This document shows positions 1-9,031 of a stretch of 64,000 nt of DNA, in pieces. The position numbers and the translations under genes were made by a program. How positions within the stretch are numbered: position 1 is the first letter of the stretch; each line of letters starts with the position of its first letter. The notes below the pieces were generated by a model. That model saw nothing but the letters and a program-made list of their open reading frames with translations. It was not told the DNA's origin and made no database searches. Origin of the DNA: Candidatus Melainabacteria bacterium (GTDB lineage Bacteria; Cyanobacteriota; Vampirovibrionia; Gastranaerophilales; Gastranaerophilaceae); the NCBI GenBank assembly GCA_003258735.1, contig QHME01000007.1, positions 1 to 64,000 on the forward strand. The letters are read 5' to 3'.

Positions 1-227
1 AGTGGTATATACCAAGGGGATGTTACACTCTTTTCAACCATGACTAAATCCATATATGGTTTTAGGGCTAGTGCAATAACCGCATCCAACGAACCAATTG
101 GAATACAAATGAGCATTGAACACAATGCTCTGAACCAAAACGGTTTTACGTACGGCCACATGCGACTGTAGTTGATTATAAAGCGTTGATTGTTTAATAG
201 TTCTTTGATTTTTTTTATTTGTTCCAT
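1..227 (-). CDS. ABC transporter, MsbA-like permease/ATPase, N-terminal fragment (runs off window)
   Basis: Only about 75 codons are present, entering from the start codon at 227 and leaving through base 1. The fragment begins MEQIKKIKELLNN, then has a basic, aromatic stretch (YSRMWPYVKPFWFRA) followed by a hydrophobic helix (MLICIPIGSLDAVIALAL) and 'KPYMDLVM'. That is the usual entry into transmembrane helix 1 of lipid/oligosaccharide flippases of the MsbA/PglK type. A good Shine-Dalgarno (GAAGGAAA) precedes the ATG. It is the last visible gene of the polysaccharide operon, 90 bases after manC, so export or flipping of a lipid-linked glycan is the likely role. The ATPase domain is not visible. 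Confidence 0.65.
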   Translation of the reverse strand, partial: MEQIKKIKELLNNQRFIINYSRMWPYVKPFWFRALCSMLICIPIGSLDAVIALALKPYMDLVMVEKSVTSPWYIP

Positions 228-317
228 TACTTTTCCTTCGTTAATAGCATTACAAAGTCTACAAAACTTTTTATAGCTTGTTTTATTATATTCAACATCA
301 TATTTATATTTTCATAT

Positions 318-1706
318 TTAGACTCTGCCATAACAGTCCTCATAACGAATTATGTCATCTTCTGATAGATAATCTCCTTTTTGAACTTCAATAATTTTTA
401 ATTCGTTTTCATATGGATTTTGTAAAGAGTGTTTACAACCTACAGGAATTTCTATACTATCACCTTGATACACGTTATATTCTTTCCCATCTTTAAGAAC
501 TAATGCTGTACCTTCTAATACAACCCAGTGTTCAGATCTATGATTATGAGACTGAATTGATAATTTTTGTTTAGGCATCACACAAATAGTTTTAGTTAAA
601 TAACCTTCTCCACTATTCATGCAAGTATAATAACCCCAAGGCCTAAATACTGTTTTATGCAATTTAGTTGTATCTGAATCTTTTGCTTTTAATTTCTCGT
701 ATAAATGTTTAACATTTTGCGATTCGTCAAGTTTACAAGCCATAATCGCATCTTCAGTTTCCACTAAAATAACATCTTCCAATCCTGATACCGCAACTAT
801 TTCTTTTTGAGAATAGATCAACGAATTTTTTACATTATCTACTACAACTTTACCAGTTAAGACATTTCCGTTTTCATCTTTTGTTTTCACATTGTATATA
901 GATTGCCAAGACCCTAAATCATTCCAATCTGATTGAAGTTCAACAAGAGCTATTTTGTCAGATTTTTCCATAATTGCGTAGTCTACAGAAATTGATGGCA
1001 TTTTTTCATAAACAGAATAATCTATTTGATTATTATTAGAAAAATCTAGTTGATTTAATATAGAAAATATTTCCGGTGTATATTTTTGGAATTCTGCCAA
1101 TAAAGTGGACATCTTGCCCATAAAAATGCCACCATTCCAATAATAAGCTCCACTTTCAACATATTTTTTTGCCGTATCAAAGTTTGGTTTTTCAACAAAT
1201 TTTTCAACTTTATAGCCGGTAGACAGTTCTTTTTCTGTTTTAATATACCCATATCCTGTTTCTGGATAGTTTGGTTTTATTCCAAATGTAACAATATACC
1301 CTTGTTCTGCTAAGATTTTACCTTCTGCAACTGTTCTATTAAAACCTTCAACATCATTTACCAAATGATCGGCAGGAACGATTAATACAACATCATCTTC
1401 TTTTGAATTTTGCTTGAAGTATTCTAATGTTGCAGCAATAGCAGGAGCAGTATTTTTTCCTAAAGGTTCTCCTATCACGATGTTAGATTTGTCTATGTTA
1501 TTTAATTGTAATTTTATATTTGAATAGTGTTTTATATTGGTTACGGTAACAATATCTGAGGGCTTTGAATATGTGCAAAGCCTTTTAAATGTTTTTTGCA
1601 ACAAACTACCTTTGTCATCAAATTTTAATAATTGCTTTGGATATTCTGCTCTTGATAGTGGCCATAATCTACTTCCACTGCCACCCGCTAATATTATGCT
1701 CTTCAT
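318..1706 (-). CDS. manC: Mannose-1-phosphate guanylyltransferase / mannose-6-phosphate isomerase (bifunctional type II)
   Basis: The 462-residue protein has the nucleotidyltransferase signature GGSGSRLWPLSRAEYPKQ near residue 8 and a C-terminal cupin (HNHRSEHWVVLEGTA, about residue 385) of the type II phosphomannose isomerase family. This is the standard two-domain ManC/CpsB/XanB architecture at normal length. It makes GDP-mannose from mannose-1-phosphate and GTP, and the cupin domain can supply mannose-6-phosphate from fructose-6-phosphate. Upstream in the same transcript is a phosphomannomutase (11-base gap) and further up GDP-mannose 4,6-dehydratase, giving a complete GDP-6-deoxysugar branch. 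ATG start; the start is preceded by GGAGAGG. Confidence 0.95.
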   Translation of the reverse strand: MKSIILAGGSGSRLWPLSRAEYPKQLLKFDDKGSLLQKTFKRLCTYSKPSDIVTVTNIKHYSNIKLQLNNIDKSNIVIGEPLGKNTAPAIAATLEYFKQNSKEDDVVLIVPADHLVNDVEGFNRTVAEGKILAEQGYIVTFGIKPNYPETGYGYIKTEKELSTGYKVEKFVEKPNFDTAKKYVESGAYYWNGGIFMGKMSTLLAEFQKYTPEIFSILNQLDFSNNNQIDYSVYEKMPSISVDYAIMEKSDKIALVELQSDWNDLGSWQSIYNVKTKDENGNVLTGKVVVDNVKNSLIYSQKEIVAVSGLEDVILVETEDAIMACKLDESQNVKHLYEKLKAKDSDTTKLHKTVFRPWGYYTCMNSGEGYLTKTICVMPKQKLSIQSHNHRSEHWVVLEGTALVLKDGKEYNVYQGDSIEIPVGCKHSLQNPYENELKIIEVQKGDYLSEDDIIRYEDCYGRV

Positions 1707-1717
1707 TTATTCCTCTC

Positions 1718-2431
1718 CTATTTAATATTTAAGTATTCTAAAACGTCATCTGGATTTTCGACTTGAACAACTTTTGTATTGTCATATTCTCTCAACGCAC
1801 AAGCTAGTTCATAATCATTTCCTCCCTCAAAGGTTCTATCTCCCAAAAACACAATTGCCTCTGTTGGATATTCTTTTCTAAGTTCTTTGGCAATTTGGCC
1901 CTTACCACAACCTTTTTTAACAATATCTATTGAAATATTTCCACCTAAAGAAAAATCATAAGCCGGATATTTTTGAGATAAAAATTGTTGAATACTTAAC
2001 CTTTCATGATTTTCATTATCCCAAGCTGTATACTTTTCTCGTTCAGAATATGGGCAATTTCGACCTATTACACAGAAATTTAAAGCTCCTGTACGTTTTT
2101 CTATATAGTTGTCAAATAAGTCATATGGATACTTAGTCTTCTTTCTGAAATTTTCTAAATCTCTAAGTAGGTCTTGTTCAGGTTCGATATCTCTTAGATA
2201 AACATATTCACCTTTCTTCCACAAAGCATTACCCATAGCACAATAAATGCCAGAAAATGCATTTATCACCGGAATTGGCATTTGCTCTTCAACTTTAGCA
2301 AAGTCTGACCCTGTAGCAATAAAACCTTTATTTTCCTTTAACCACGGTAAGAATTTTTCTGCAAATTCTTCCGTCATAGGTTTTCTTGCAGGTGTAAGTG
2401 TTCCATCCATATCAAATACATATATTGTCAT
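1718..2431 (-). CDS. Eukaryotic-type (HAD, PMM2-like) phosphomannomutase
   Basis: The 237-residue protein opens with the HAD motif FDMDGTLT (nucleophile D7, D9). It continues with a long region matching human PMM2 block by block: TGSDFAKVEEQ, the 'KRTGALNFCVIGRNC' cap segment, 'FSLGGNISIDI', and 'FLGDRTFEGGNDYE' near the C-terminus. PMM2 is about 246 residues, so length agrees. It should interconvert mannose-6-P and mannose-1-P, feeding the adjacent manC. Bacteria usually use the unrelated ManB/AlgC alpha-phosphohexomutase fold, so this HAD type is uncommon. A general HAD sugar phosphatase is the alternative, but the cap-domain match and the neighbour argue for the mutase. Confidence 0.8.
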   Translation of the reverse strand: MTIYVFDMDGTLTPARKPMTEEFAEKFLPWLKENKGFIATGSDFAKVEEQMPIPVINAFSGIYCAMGNALWKKGEYVYLRDIEPEQDLLRDLENFRKKTKYPYDLFDNYIEKRTGALNFCVIGRNCPYSEREKYTAWDNENHERLSIQQFLSQKYPAYDFSLGGNISIDIVKKGCGKGQIAKELRKEYPTEAIVFLGDRTFEGGNDYELACALREYDNTKVVQVENPDDVLEYLNIK

Positions 2432-2446
2432 TTAAGTCTCCTATTT

Positions 2447-3688
2447 CTATTTATTTGGTATCTGTTTGACAAAATCTATCGCATGTTTCATGCACACATC
2501 GTGGTTGTGATGTTGATGTTCTCCCCAACGTCCAACACCATATAAATGCATAGGTTTGAAATACTCTAAAATATCTGTAATTGCTTTTGTTTTACCAATT
2601 AATGGCAATGGATAAGCTGCTGTTGTTTCGTAATTAAATATATTTCTGCCTTTAAATGTCAATTTATCAGCATCAAACCTATCAGCATTTGTTTCTGTAA
2701 ATGTTCCATAATTTTTACTATCAAGTGCAAAATTGGAAATAAAAAATTCCCTATGATGTTGTTCTTTTAAATCCGGAATATATCTCCAATGATACGGAGT
2801 TGGGTTTTCATCCGTTTCAAACAGAGAAATAACCAATTTGTTATATTTAATTTTTTGTATTTGCTCTTGAATTTCAACAGGTGAACCTAAAGCGTTATAT
2901 AAATCTGTCCAAGGAGTAGAGTTAATGATGTTTTTTGCCTTAAATTCATCATTAACTATCCAAACTTTTTCATTTTTATCGTAAATTAATTTAGTTACTT
3001 TTGTATTGAATTTAATATATTTATTAATATCAGCAGCAATAGCCTCAATAACCCTGCCATATCCACCGGATTTTGGATAATATGGGCGGATGTGTGCAGG
3101 GTATTTTTCAACATCCTGAGTATGAGAAAGAGAATTTTTTAAAATTTCTTCGACCTCTATTCTTGGAATCTTGTGCAACCAATCAACGTCCATCTCATCC
3201 GATGGGACACCCCAAAGTTTAGAATTGTATGGGATTAAATATTCATCACATACTTTATCTCCAAGTTTCCACCTTATCCATTCCTCATAGTTTTTAGGCT
3301 CCGGCTTGCCCAAAGCTTCGCCATTTCTAACGATTGAAATAAGATATTCAACTTGTTTTTCAACAGGTAACTGCCACAAATTAGCTTCCAAAGGATAATC
3401 TATATCAATACCATAAATATTGATTTTAGAAATTCTAGGGTTAATTTGATACATTTTTTCTTTCGAAAAATGCGAGAAAACAAATTCCTCAACTTCAGGA
3501 AATTTTGTTTGGAAAAAGTGTCCGCCAATATCACAAGCATGACCGTCAACATAAAAAGTACGGCACAATCCCCCCGCCTCTTTTTCTCGTTCTATCCCTA
3601 AAATATTGTTATAACCTTTTTCTTTAAGTTTTTTCAGTAACGTAAGACCAGTAATTCCAGCCCCTAGTACAATATAATCATATGTCAT
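2447..3688 (-). CDS. FAD-dependent amine-oxidase/protoporphyrinogen-oxidase-like oxidoreductase
   Basis: The 413-residue protein has the dinucleotide fold GAGITGL (residues 9-15), an acidic residue ending strand 2 (GIEREKEAGGLCRT) and the GG doublet typical of the amine oxidase/UDP-galactopyranose mutase superfamily. The C-terminal 'LYGVGRWGEHQHHNHD' supplies a conserved FAD-contacting end. Such proteins occur regularly in capsule and O-antigen loci, where they act on nucleotide or lipid-linked sugars (mutase-like or oxidase chemistry), but the substrate cannot be read from sequence. It lies between a GT2 gene (10-base gap) and the phosphomannomutase in one transcript. A true haem-pathway enzyme is less likely given this context. 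Confidence 0.7.
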   Translation of the reverse strand: MTYDYIVLGAGITGLTLLKKLKEKGYNNILGIEREKEAGGLCRTFYVDGHACDIGGHFFQTKFPEVEEFVFSHFSKEKMYQINPRISKINIYGIDIDYPLEANLWQLPVEKQVEYLISIVRNGEALGKPEPKNYEEWIRWKLGDKVCDEYLIPYNSKLWGVPSDEMDVDWLHKIPRIEVEEILKNSLSHTQDVEKYPAHIRPYYPKSGGYGRVIEAIAADINKYIKFNTKVTKLIYDKNEKVWIVNDEFKAKNIINSTPWTDLYNALGSPVEIQEQIQKIKYNKLVISLFETDENPTPYHWRYIPDLKEQHHREFFISNFALDSKNYGTFTETNADRFDADKLTFKGRNIFNYETTAAYPLPLIGKTKAITDILEYFKPMHLYGVGRWGEHQHHNHDVCMKHAIDFVKQIPNK

Positions 3689-3698
3689 TTTTTGTTCC

Positions 3699-4715
3699 TT
3701 ATTTGATTGTTAATAACGGGATAAATCCAAAAAGTTTGTATTTCTTTTTGTTTCCTTTTTGCTGAATTTTCATCACTGGAAAAATTCCAAAAAGTCTTAC
3801 CATCTTTTTTGAATTTATAGAAGTAAATTTGTGCGAACCCAATGAATATACATAATCGATAAATTTGTTATAATCATAATTTTTCAATTTCTTATCCAGC
3901 ATAAATTTTATTAGTTTTAATAAAAAATCCTTTGGAAAAACATCTGGGTTAGCTTGTGCATATATATGAATATTAAAACAGTCTTCCAAAGTTAACCCTG
4001 AATAAAATTTATCAAATATATATTTCACACGATAAGCTAATATAAACCAAGTATTATATCTTTTTGCTCTGTCATCATCTTGAGATGAAACACCTCCTAA
4101 TATGTATTTTGAAATTACAAAAGGCATTTCGACACCTTTATAATCATTCAAAATTAATTGAATCATTAAATGGTAATCCCCACCGTAACCACAATCGGTA
4201 TTATAATTGCCCAATTTTTCTAAAACATCTTTTTTTATACCAAGTGTTGCGTGAGGATAAGGAACGTTGTGCCAAAATAATGATAAATTTGGCTTGCATT
4301 CCCTTACAAACTTATCACTCCTATCATACTGTCTTTCAGAACCATAACAATAATCTGCGTTTTCTTTTTCTAAAATTTCAACACATTTTTCAATAACGTC
4401 ATCAGAATAATATTGATCATCAGAATTCAAGAAAAAAACATATTTACCAGTTGCATGCGAAATGCCTTTGTTATATCCATCATCTATTCCCTTATCAGGT
4501 TCAGAATATAATTTTAACCAACCTAGGTTTTGATATTTTTCAATCAACTCTATTGTTCCATCGCTTGAAGCTCCATCTTGCACAATATGTTCTATGTTTT
4601 TATATGTCTGATTATGTACACTTTCACAACATTTTTCAAAAAAATCTTCTCTACTATCGGAAGATAGATTAAAAGTTGTTGTAATAATCGTAACTTTTGG
4701 AAGGTGTTTATCCAT
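3699..4715 (-). CDS. Glycosyltransferase family 2
   Basis: The 338-residue protein has the GT-A start (VTIITTTFNLS), the 'QDGASSDGT' nucleotide-binding segment and the 'FLNSDDQYY' metal-binding acidic motif at about residue 95. The C-terminus ends with two copies of a short hydrophobic motif, 'RLFGIFPVMKI' and 'KLFGFIPLLTIK', that is also found at the end of the next gene upstream. Its start overlaps the stop of that gene in TAATG, so the two are translationally coupled. The donor sugar is unknown. It probably adds one residue of the repeat unit at the inner membrane. Confidence 0.88.
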   Translation of the reverse strand: MDKHLPKVTIITTTFNLSSDSREDFFEKCCESVHNQTYKNIEHIVQDGASSDGTIELIEKYQNLGWLKLYSEPDKGIDDGYNKGISHATGKYVFFLNSDDQYYSDDVIEKCVEILEKENADYCYGSERQYDRSDKFVRECKPNLSLFWHNVPYPHATLGIKKDVLEKLGNYNTDCGYGGDYHLMIQLILNDYKGVEMPFVISKYILGGVSSQDDDRAKRYNTWFILAYRVKYIFDKFYSGLTLEDCFNIHIYAQANPDVFPKDFLLKLIKFMLDKKLKNYDYNKFIDYVYSLGSHKFTSINSKKMVRLFGIFPVMKIQQKGNKKKYKLFGFIPLLTIK

Positions 4716-5776
4716 TATTTCCTCTTTTCTGTTAATATCGGCAAGAACCCAAATAGCTTATATTTTATTTTGTTGTTGTTTCTTTTTATCGTAACAATTG
4801 GAATTATTCCAAATAGCTTAATATATCTTTTATTAACAAATCTTTCGCCAAAATTAATACTATTCAATTGATTAAAAACTATATTTTCTATAGACACCCA
4901 ATTGTATCTAGCCATCATGCCGGCATAGAATGGTGTCATTTTTGCATAAAACCAAAATATACTAAAATTTTTAGTAATTTTGTGTTCTTCTGAATACATA
5001 TACTGCCAAGGTTTAGTTGGTGTTAAATGCTGAATAACTGCATTCTTCCATTCATTTTCAACATAATCATCGGTAATTTCAGGAGCATTAACATCTTTTA
5101 CACGATTAATTCTATCGGCTAAATTAAATCTTAAATCCAATTTTTTATAATTATTTGAGCCAAAAGTTAGACTAAATAAATCTTCATGAATAGTTAACAA
5201 ATGTTTATTGTATTTTTTTGCCAGATTTATTATCTTTTCTTCAATATTATCTTCTCGCCATTTTTTTAGATTTAAAATAAAAACTCCAGCATTTGGGAAT
5301 CTATGTTCTTTAGATAATCCTAAGTTCTTCACAAAATTATTTTGCATATTTGATGTACAGCCCAATTCAATGGCTGCTGCATAATAATAATTTTGCAAAT
5401 CAATTTCCCAAAGCTTTGTAATATCATCTAATGCCATTGTATCTGAATCTAAGTATATACATTTATCCAAATTGGGCTTTAATCCGGAAATCAATAATCT
5501 TGCATAGCAATCAACATATTTATTCTGAGGCCCCCATCCTTTCAAGCCTTTAAACTGTTTCAAATCAACGGGAATAAATTCTATTGAAAAGTTATTAAAC
5601 TTTTCTTTCATAGTTTCTAACAACTTTTTATTGAATTTGCATATTCCGCAATCTAAAATATAAAAATCTATAAACGAAGATGTGTTATAGCAAACGCTTG
5701 CCATTGATGTTGCTAAAACATCAATCAAGTCATCTTGTCCTTCATAAAATACTGGAATGTGTTCTTGTTGAGTCAT
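4715..5776 (-). CDS. Glycosyltransferase family 8
   Basis: The 353-residue protein starts MTQQEHIPVFYEG and reads as a GT8 (LgtC/glycogenin-like) enzyme. It has a DxD motif in 'CIYLDSDTMALDD' near residue 97, the 'AGVFILNLKKW' block near residue 163 and 'QHLTPTKPW' histidine region near residue 250, as in retaining galactosyl/glucosyl transferases. The C-terminus carries two tandem copies of the tail motif (IKLFGIIPIVTIK and YKLFGFLPILTEK) shared with the following GT2. The gene lies 3 bases after the SDR gene, in the same frame, and is co-transcribed with the cluster. Confidence 0.88.
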   Translation of the reverse strand: MTQQEHIPVFYEGQDDLIDVLATSMASVCYNTSSFIDFYILDCGICKFNKKLLETMKEKFNNFSIEFIPVDLKQFKGLKGWGPQNKYVDCYARLLISGLKPNLDKCIYLDSDTMALDDITKLWEIDLQNYYYAAAIELGCTSNMQNNFVKNLGLSKEHRFPNAGVFILNLKKWREDNIEEKIINLAKKYNKHLLTIHEDLFSLTFGSNNYKKLDLRFNLADRINRVKDVNAPEITDDYVENEWKNAVIQHLTPTKPWQYMYSEEHKITKNFSIFWFYAKMTPFYAGMMARYNWVSIENIVFNQLNSINFGERFVNKRYIKLFGIIPIVTIKRNNNKIKYKLFGFLPILTEKRK

Positions 5777-5779
5777 ATA

Positions 5780-6655
5780 TCATATCCTTATTTTTAATTC
5801 TCTTAAATTTAAAATTTGTTTTACTAACGAATTGTCAAGCAATGTTGATTTTGCTCGTTTTGCTGTAAAAATCTTATTATCGTTTTCTAACGAAATTGGT
5901 TTTATTTTTGTTTCATCTAATCCATTTGTTCGACAAATTCGTATTCCCAACTCGTATTTTGATAGTGCCTCATCTCCGCTAACATTTACAATAGGAAACT
6001 TTTGTGCTTGAGGAGTTTCAACTAAATCAACAACTACTTTTGCAGCAGTGTCAAAATCAATCATTGAACGTAATTGATCTGAAAACATTTCCATTTCTTT
6101 TCCGCTTTTAACGGTTTCAACAATTACATCGTAAAAATGTTTCTTTTCTTCCTGTAAACTAGGTCCAATCAACACCGGAAAACGAACAACATTATAACCA
6201 GCAACATTAACCATTCGCTCAGCAACCGTTTTTAATTCCCCATATCTACTTACGGGATTTAATTTAGCATCTTCTTTAAAAGGTTCATCCGCCATTTCGC
6301 CATAAACAACTTCTGTTGACGGATAATACATTCTTTCGATATTATCAAAAATGCCCAAGAAGTTTGCCAAAGCAATAACATTAACATCCCAAGCTATTTT
6401 AGGATTTTTTAAAACTAAATCCGGATGATGGTATGCGGCTAAAAAAAGAACTTTTAACTTTTCTTTTTTTGTCTTTGCATAAAGATTGTTTAAATCATTT
6501 AAATTTGTAATGTCACATTTGAACCATTCAACTCGGTTATTTATATTTTTGGGACAAATCAAATCTGTTGCTAATATTTTATCATTTGTTTTTTCTAGGA
6601 TATTTTTTATTAAATAACTTCCTAAAAATCCATTTGCACCTACTATTAAATACAT
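5780..6655 (-). CDS. NAD(P)-dependent epimerase/dehydratase (extended SDR)
   Basis: The 291-residue protein has a Rossmann start (LIVGANGFLGSYL), an 'STEVVYGE' serine region and the catalytic YxxxK in 'SRYGELK' near residue 147. It is shorter than most 4,6-dehydratases, which suits a reductase or epimerase. Coming two genes after gmd, it could reduce or epimerise GDP-4-keto-6-deoxymannose (Rmd- or Fcl-like role), but the assignment is inferred from position. Its ATG overlaps the preceding cupin stop (TAATG), so the cupin and SDR are probably made together, and they may act on the same sugar. It ends with TGA. Confidence 0.75.
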   Translation of the reverse strand: MYLIVGANGFLGSYLIKNILEKTNDKILATDLICPKNINNRVEWFKCDITNLNDLNNLYAKTKKEKLKVLFLAAYHHPDLVLKNPKIAWDVNVIALANFLGIFDNIERMYYPSTEVVYGEMADEPFKEDAKLNPVSRYGELKTVAERMVNVAGYNVVRFPVLIGPSLQEEKKHFYDVIVETVKSGKEMEMFSDQLRSMIDFDTAAKVVVDLVETPQAQKFPIVNVSGDEALSKYELGIRICRTNGLDETKIKPISLENDNKIFTAKRAKSTLLDNSLVKQILNLRELKIRI

Positions 6656-7026
6656 TATTTACCTCTATCATGAATATCTTTTGTACCATCGCTCTTTACG
6701 ACAGGAATATCATAAAGAGCAACCATTAACGTATCTTCCTTAAAATCAAAAGAATGCGAAACGTATGGATATACAACGAAAAAATCGCCTTTTTTAAAAG
6801 TATATTCTTCTACTCCATTATCATTTTCTAAGGTTAAATCAAGTGCTCCATCAATAATAAAGAAAGCCTCTTTTGATTTTTTGTGATAATGTCCGCCTCT
6901 GAACGAGCCTTTTTTAGAGGATGAAACATTTACTTGTTTCCATCCATCTTGACATAATTCATTAAAATCTCCTCGTTCATCGGAAAATGTAAAATTGGGT
7001 TTAATTATTTCTATCATCTTACTCAT
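6655..7026 (-). CDS. Small cupin, sugar-nucleotide ketoisomerase/epimerase-like
   Basis: The 123-residue single-domain cupin has the first motif in 'FRGGHYHKKSKEAFFIIDG' and the second in 'VYPYVSHSFD'. The GGHYHKK form resembles FdtA/QdtA-type ketoisomerases and the C-terminal cupin of CapF-like enzymes, rather than the 3,5-epimerase RmlC. It sits between gmd (15 bases upstream) and an overlapping SDR gene. A role in isomerising the 4-keto sugar made by Gmd is plausible but unproven. The start at 7026 has AGAGG eight bases upstream; a second Met three codons later is an alternative. Confidence 0.7.
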   Translation of the reverse strand: MSKMIEIIKPNFTFSDERGDFNELCQDGWKQVNVSSSKKGSFRGGHYHKKSKEAFFIIDGALDLTLENDNGVEEYTFKKGDFFVVYPYVSHSFDFKEDTLMVALYDIPVVKSDGTKDIHDRGK

Positions 7027-7041
7027 ATCTTTACCTCTTCA

Positions 7042-8109
7042 TTACACTTTCGCGAATTTAGATGTAGCTTCGTTTTTAGCATTTTCATAATCTGTTTCAG
7101 CCATTTCTTTAGCTAACATTTTTAAATCATAATTTGGTTTCCAACCAAGTTCAGTTCTTGCCTTAGTACTATCACCTAATAACAAATCAACTTCAGCAGG
7201 TCTGAAAAATTTTGGGTCAACTTCAATTAAGACTTTTCCGGTTTTCTTATCTATTCCTTTTTCTTCAACTCCAGAACCAATAAATTCAATATCCATACCT
7301 AAAGCTTCAAAAGCCATTTTGCAAAAATCTCGAATTGTTGTTGTTACCCCTGTTGCTAAAACATAGTCACTAGGTTTATCTTGTTGTAATATTCTCCACA
7401 TGCCTTCTACATAATCTTTTGCATGTCCCCAATCTCTCTTTGAGTCAAGATTTCCAAGATACAATTTATCTTGTAAGCCTGCTTTTATTTTTGCAGCTGC
7501 AAGTGTAATTTTTCTAGTAACGAAAGTTTCACCTCTACGTGGAGATTCATGATTAAACAAAATTCCATTAGCTGCAAAAATACCAAAACTTTCCCTATAA
7601 TTAACACAAATCCAGTAAGCATAAAGCTTGGCAACAGCATATGGCGAGCGAGGATAAAATGGAGTTGTTTCTTTTTGAATAGGTTCTTGTATTAATCCAA
7701 ATAATTCAGAAGTTGATGCTTGATAAAACTTTGTTTTTTGTTCCAATTTATTTTGTCTTATCGCTTCTAATAGCCTTAATGTTCCTAAAGCATCGCAATC
7801 TGCAGTATACTCTGGGCAATCCCATGAAACCTTAACGTGTGATTGTGCGGCCAAATTATATATTTCATCAGGTTGAATTTCTCTTACTAAATTAATCAAA
7901 TTTGATGAATCTGACAAATCTCCATAGTGTAAGAATAAACGAGACTTAAATTCTTCTTTATTCAATAAATGGTCAATCCTTTGAGTGTTTGTTGTTGATG
8001 ATCTTCGAATTAAACCATGAACATTATATCCTTTCATCAATAGAAGTTCCGTTAAGTAACTTCCATCTTGTCCGGTAATCCCTGTAATCATTGCGACTTT
8101 TTGTGTCAT
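7042..8109 (-). CDS. gmd: GDP-mannose 4,6-dehydratase
   Basis: At 355 residues it is full length. The NADP-binding motif [10 protein letters not shown] (residues 9-18), the [14 protein letters not shown] segment, the catalytic 'STSELFG' and '[10 protein letters not shown]' (Tyr-Lys), and '[16 protein letters not shown]' are diagnostic of Gmd. It converts GDP-mannose from manC into GDP-4-keto-6-deoxymannose, the branch point for GDP-fucose, rhamnose, perosamine and colitose. Which branch follows here is unclear because no textbook Fcl or perosamine aminotransferase is present. There is a strong Shine-Dalgarno AAGGAGAAG before the ATG. Confidence 0.97.
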   Translation of the reverse strand: MTQKVAMITGITGQDGSYLTELLLMKGYNVHGLIRRSSTTNTQRIDHLLNKEEFKSRLFLHYGDLSDSSNLINLVREIQPDEIYNLAAQSHVKVSWDCPEYTADCDALGTLRLLEAIRQNKLEQKTKFYQASTSELFGLIQEPIQKETTPFYPRSPYAVAKLYAYWICVNYRESFGIFAANGILFNHESPRRGETFVTRKITLAAAKIKAGLQDKLYLGNLDSKRDWGHAKDYVEGMWRILQQDKPSDYVLATGVTTTIRDFCKMAFEALGMDIEFIGSGVEEKGIDKKTGKVLIEVDPKFFRPAEVDLLLGDSTKARTELGWKPNYDLKMLAKEMAETDYENAKNEATSKFAKV

Positions 8110-8119
8110 TTTCTTCTCC

Positions 8120-9031
8120 TTATCTTAACTTTTCTATTATTTTATTTCTAATTTGTCTTCGAACATTTTTATTCGGAATAGCCCAAGTGAAAAACTTTCC
8201 AATCGGCTCACTCAAACGGTATAATAAATTTTTTATAGGATTTTTATATCGAAAAGCTTCTAATTCGGTAATACTTTTTGAACTTTTCCACCAAGAACTT
8301 TGATTCCAATGAATAGCTACAGTTTTATCAGTAAAAGCTTTTTCTCCAAAAGCCGTCCAAGTAGGACAAAAATACTCTGAAGGATAAACCTCAATATCTG
8401 TATCTTTTATTTTTGTTATTTGCTGATTCAGATACAAATCAATATCTTCTAATTGATATTTATCTGTCGTTTTATAATATTCTTCTGCTTTTTCTTTATA
8501 TCCTTGGTTATAATCAATACTTTCAAACCCATATTTTTTATAAAAATACTCAGTTAAAACTATTGGATCTATAAAATGATTAATTGAAAAAATCTCATTA
8601 GAATTATAAATATCTAACATATCTTTAAATACAGAATGCCCCTTTTGACCACCAATCACAGCAGATTCCAACAAATTCTTTCTATTATAAAAATCACCCT
8701 CTATGCTACAAAAAAACGGTTTTTCAATATATTCATCAAGTGTTTTAACTAATTGCACATCAGTATCTAAATAAACACCACCATAATTAAACAAGGCATA
8801 GTGTCTAATGTAATCAGCAATGAATGCCCACATCTTGCGTTTATAACATTCCCGTACAAATGTAGATTTATTCAAGATTTCTTGAAATTCGGGCATTTCC
8901 GGAGACCACAATTTTATTTCATAGTCAGGACAATATTTCAGCCAAGAAGCGTAACACATCCTAAAATTAGGGTTTGAATTTTTTTCCCAAATATTAATAT
9001 CATCATAGAAGTAGTGAATTATTTTAGGCAT
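8120..9031 (-). CDS. Glycosyltransferase, GT32/capsular polysaccharide type
   Basis: The 303-residue protein begins [10 protein letters not shown] and has '[20 protein letters not shown]' near residue 75, which is the DxD sugar-binding block of the GT32 (OCH1-like/TcdA-TcdB N-terminal) group. A 'PSEYFCPTW' and 'HWNQSSWW' segment further on completes the family pattern. The C-terminal 40 residues are basic and may lie at the membrane. Its start overlaps the end of the upstream GT2 by 8 bases, and gmd follows after 10 bases. Confidence 0.85.
   Translation of the reverse strand: MPKIIHYFYDDINIWEKNSNPNFRMCYASWLKYCPDYEIKLWSPEMPEFQEILNKSTFVRECYKRKMWAFIADYIRHYALFNYGGVYLDTDVQLVKTLDEYIEKPFFCSIEGDFYNRKNLLESAVIGGQKGHSVFKDMLDIYNSNEIFSINHFIDPIVLTEYFYKKYGFESIDYNQGYKEKAEEYYKTTDKYQLEDIDLYLNQQITKIKDTDIEVYPSEYFCPTWTAFGEKAFTDKTVAIHWNQSSWWKSSKSITELEAFRYKNPIKNLLYRLSEPIGKFFTWAIPNKNVRRQIRNKIIEKLR

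Noticed and set aside
4064..4396. 110-codon plus-strand frame within the GT2 gene
   Set aside because: Antisense shadow of conserved GT2 coding sequence with no start signals.
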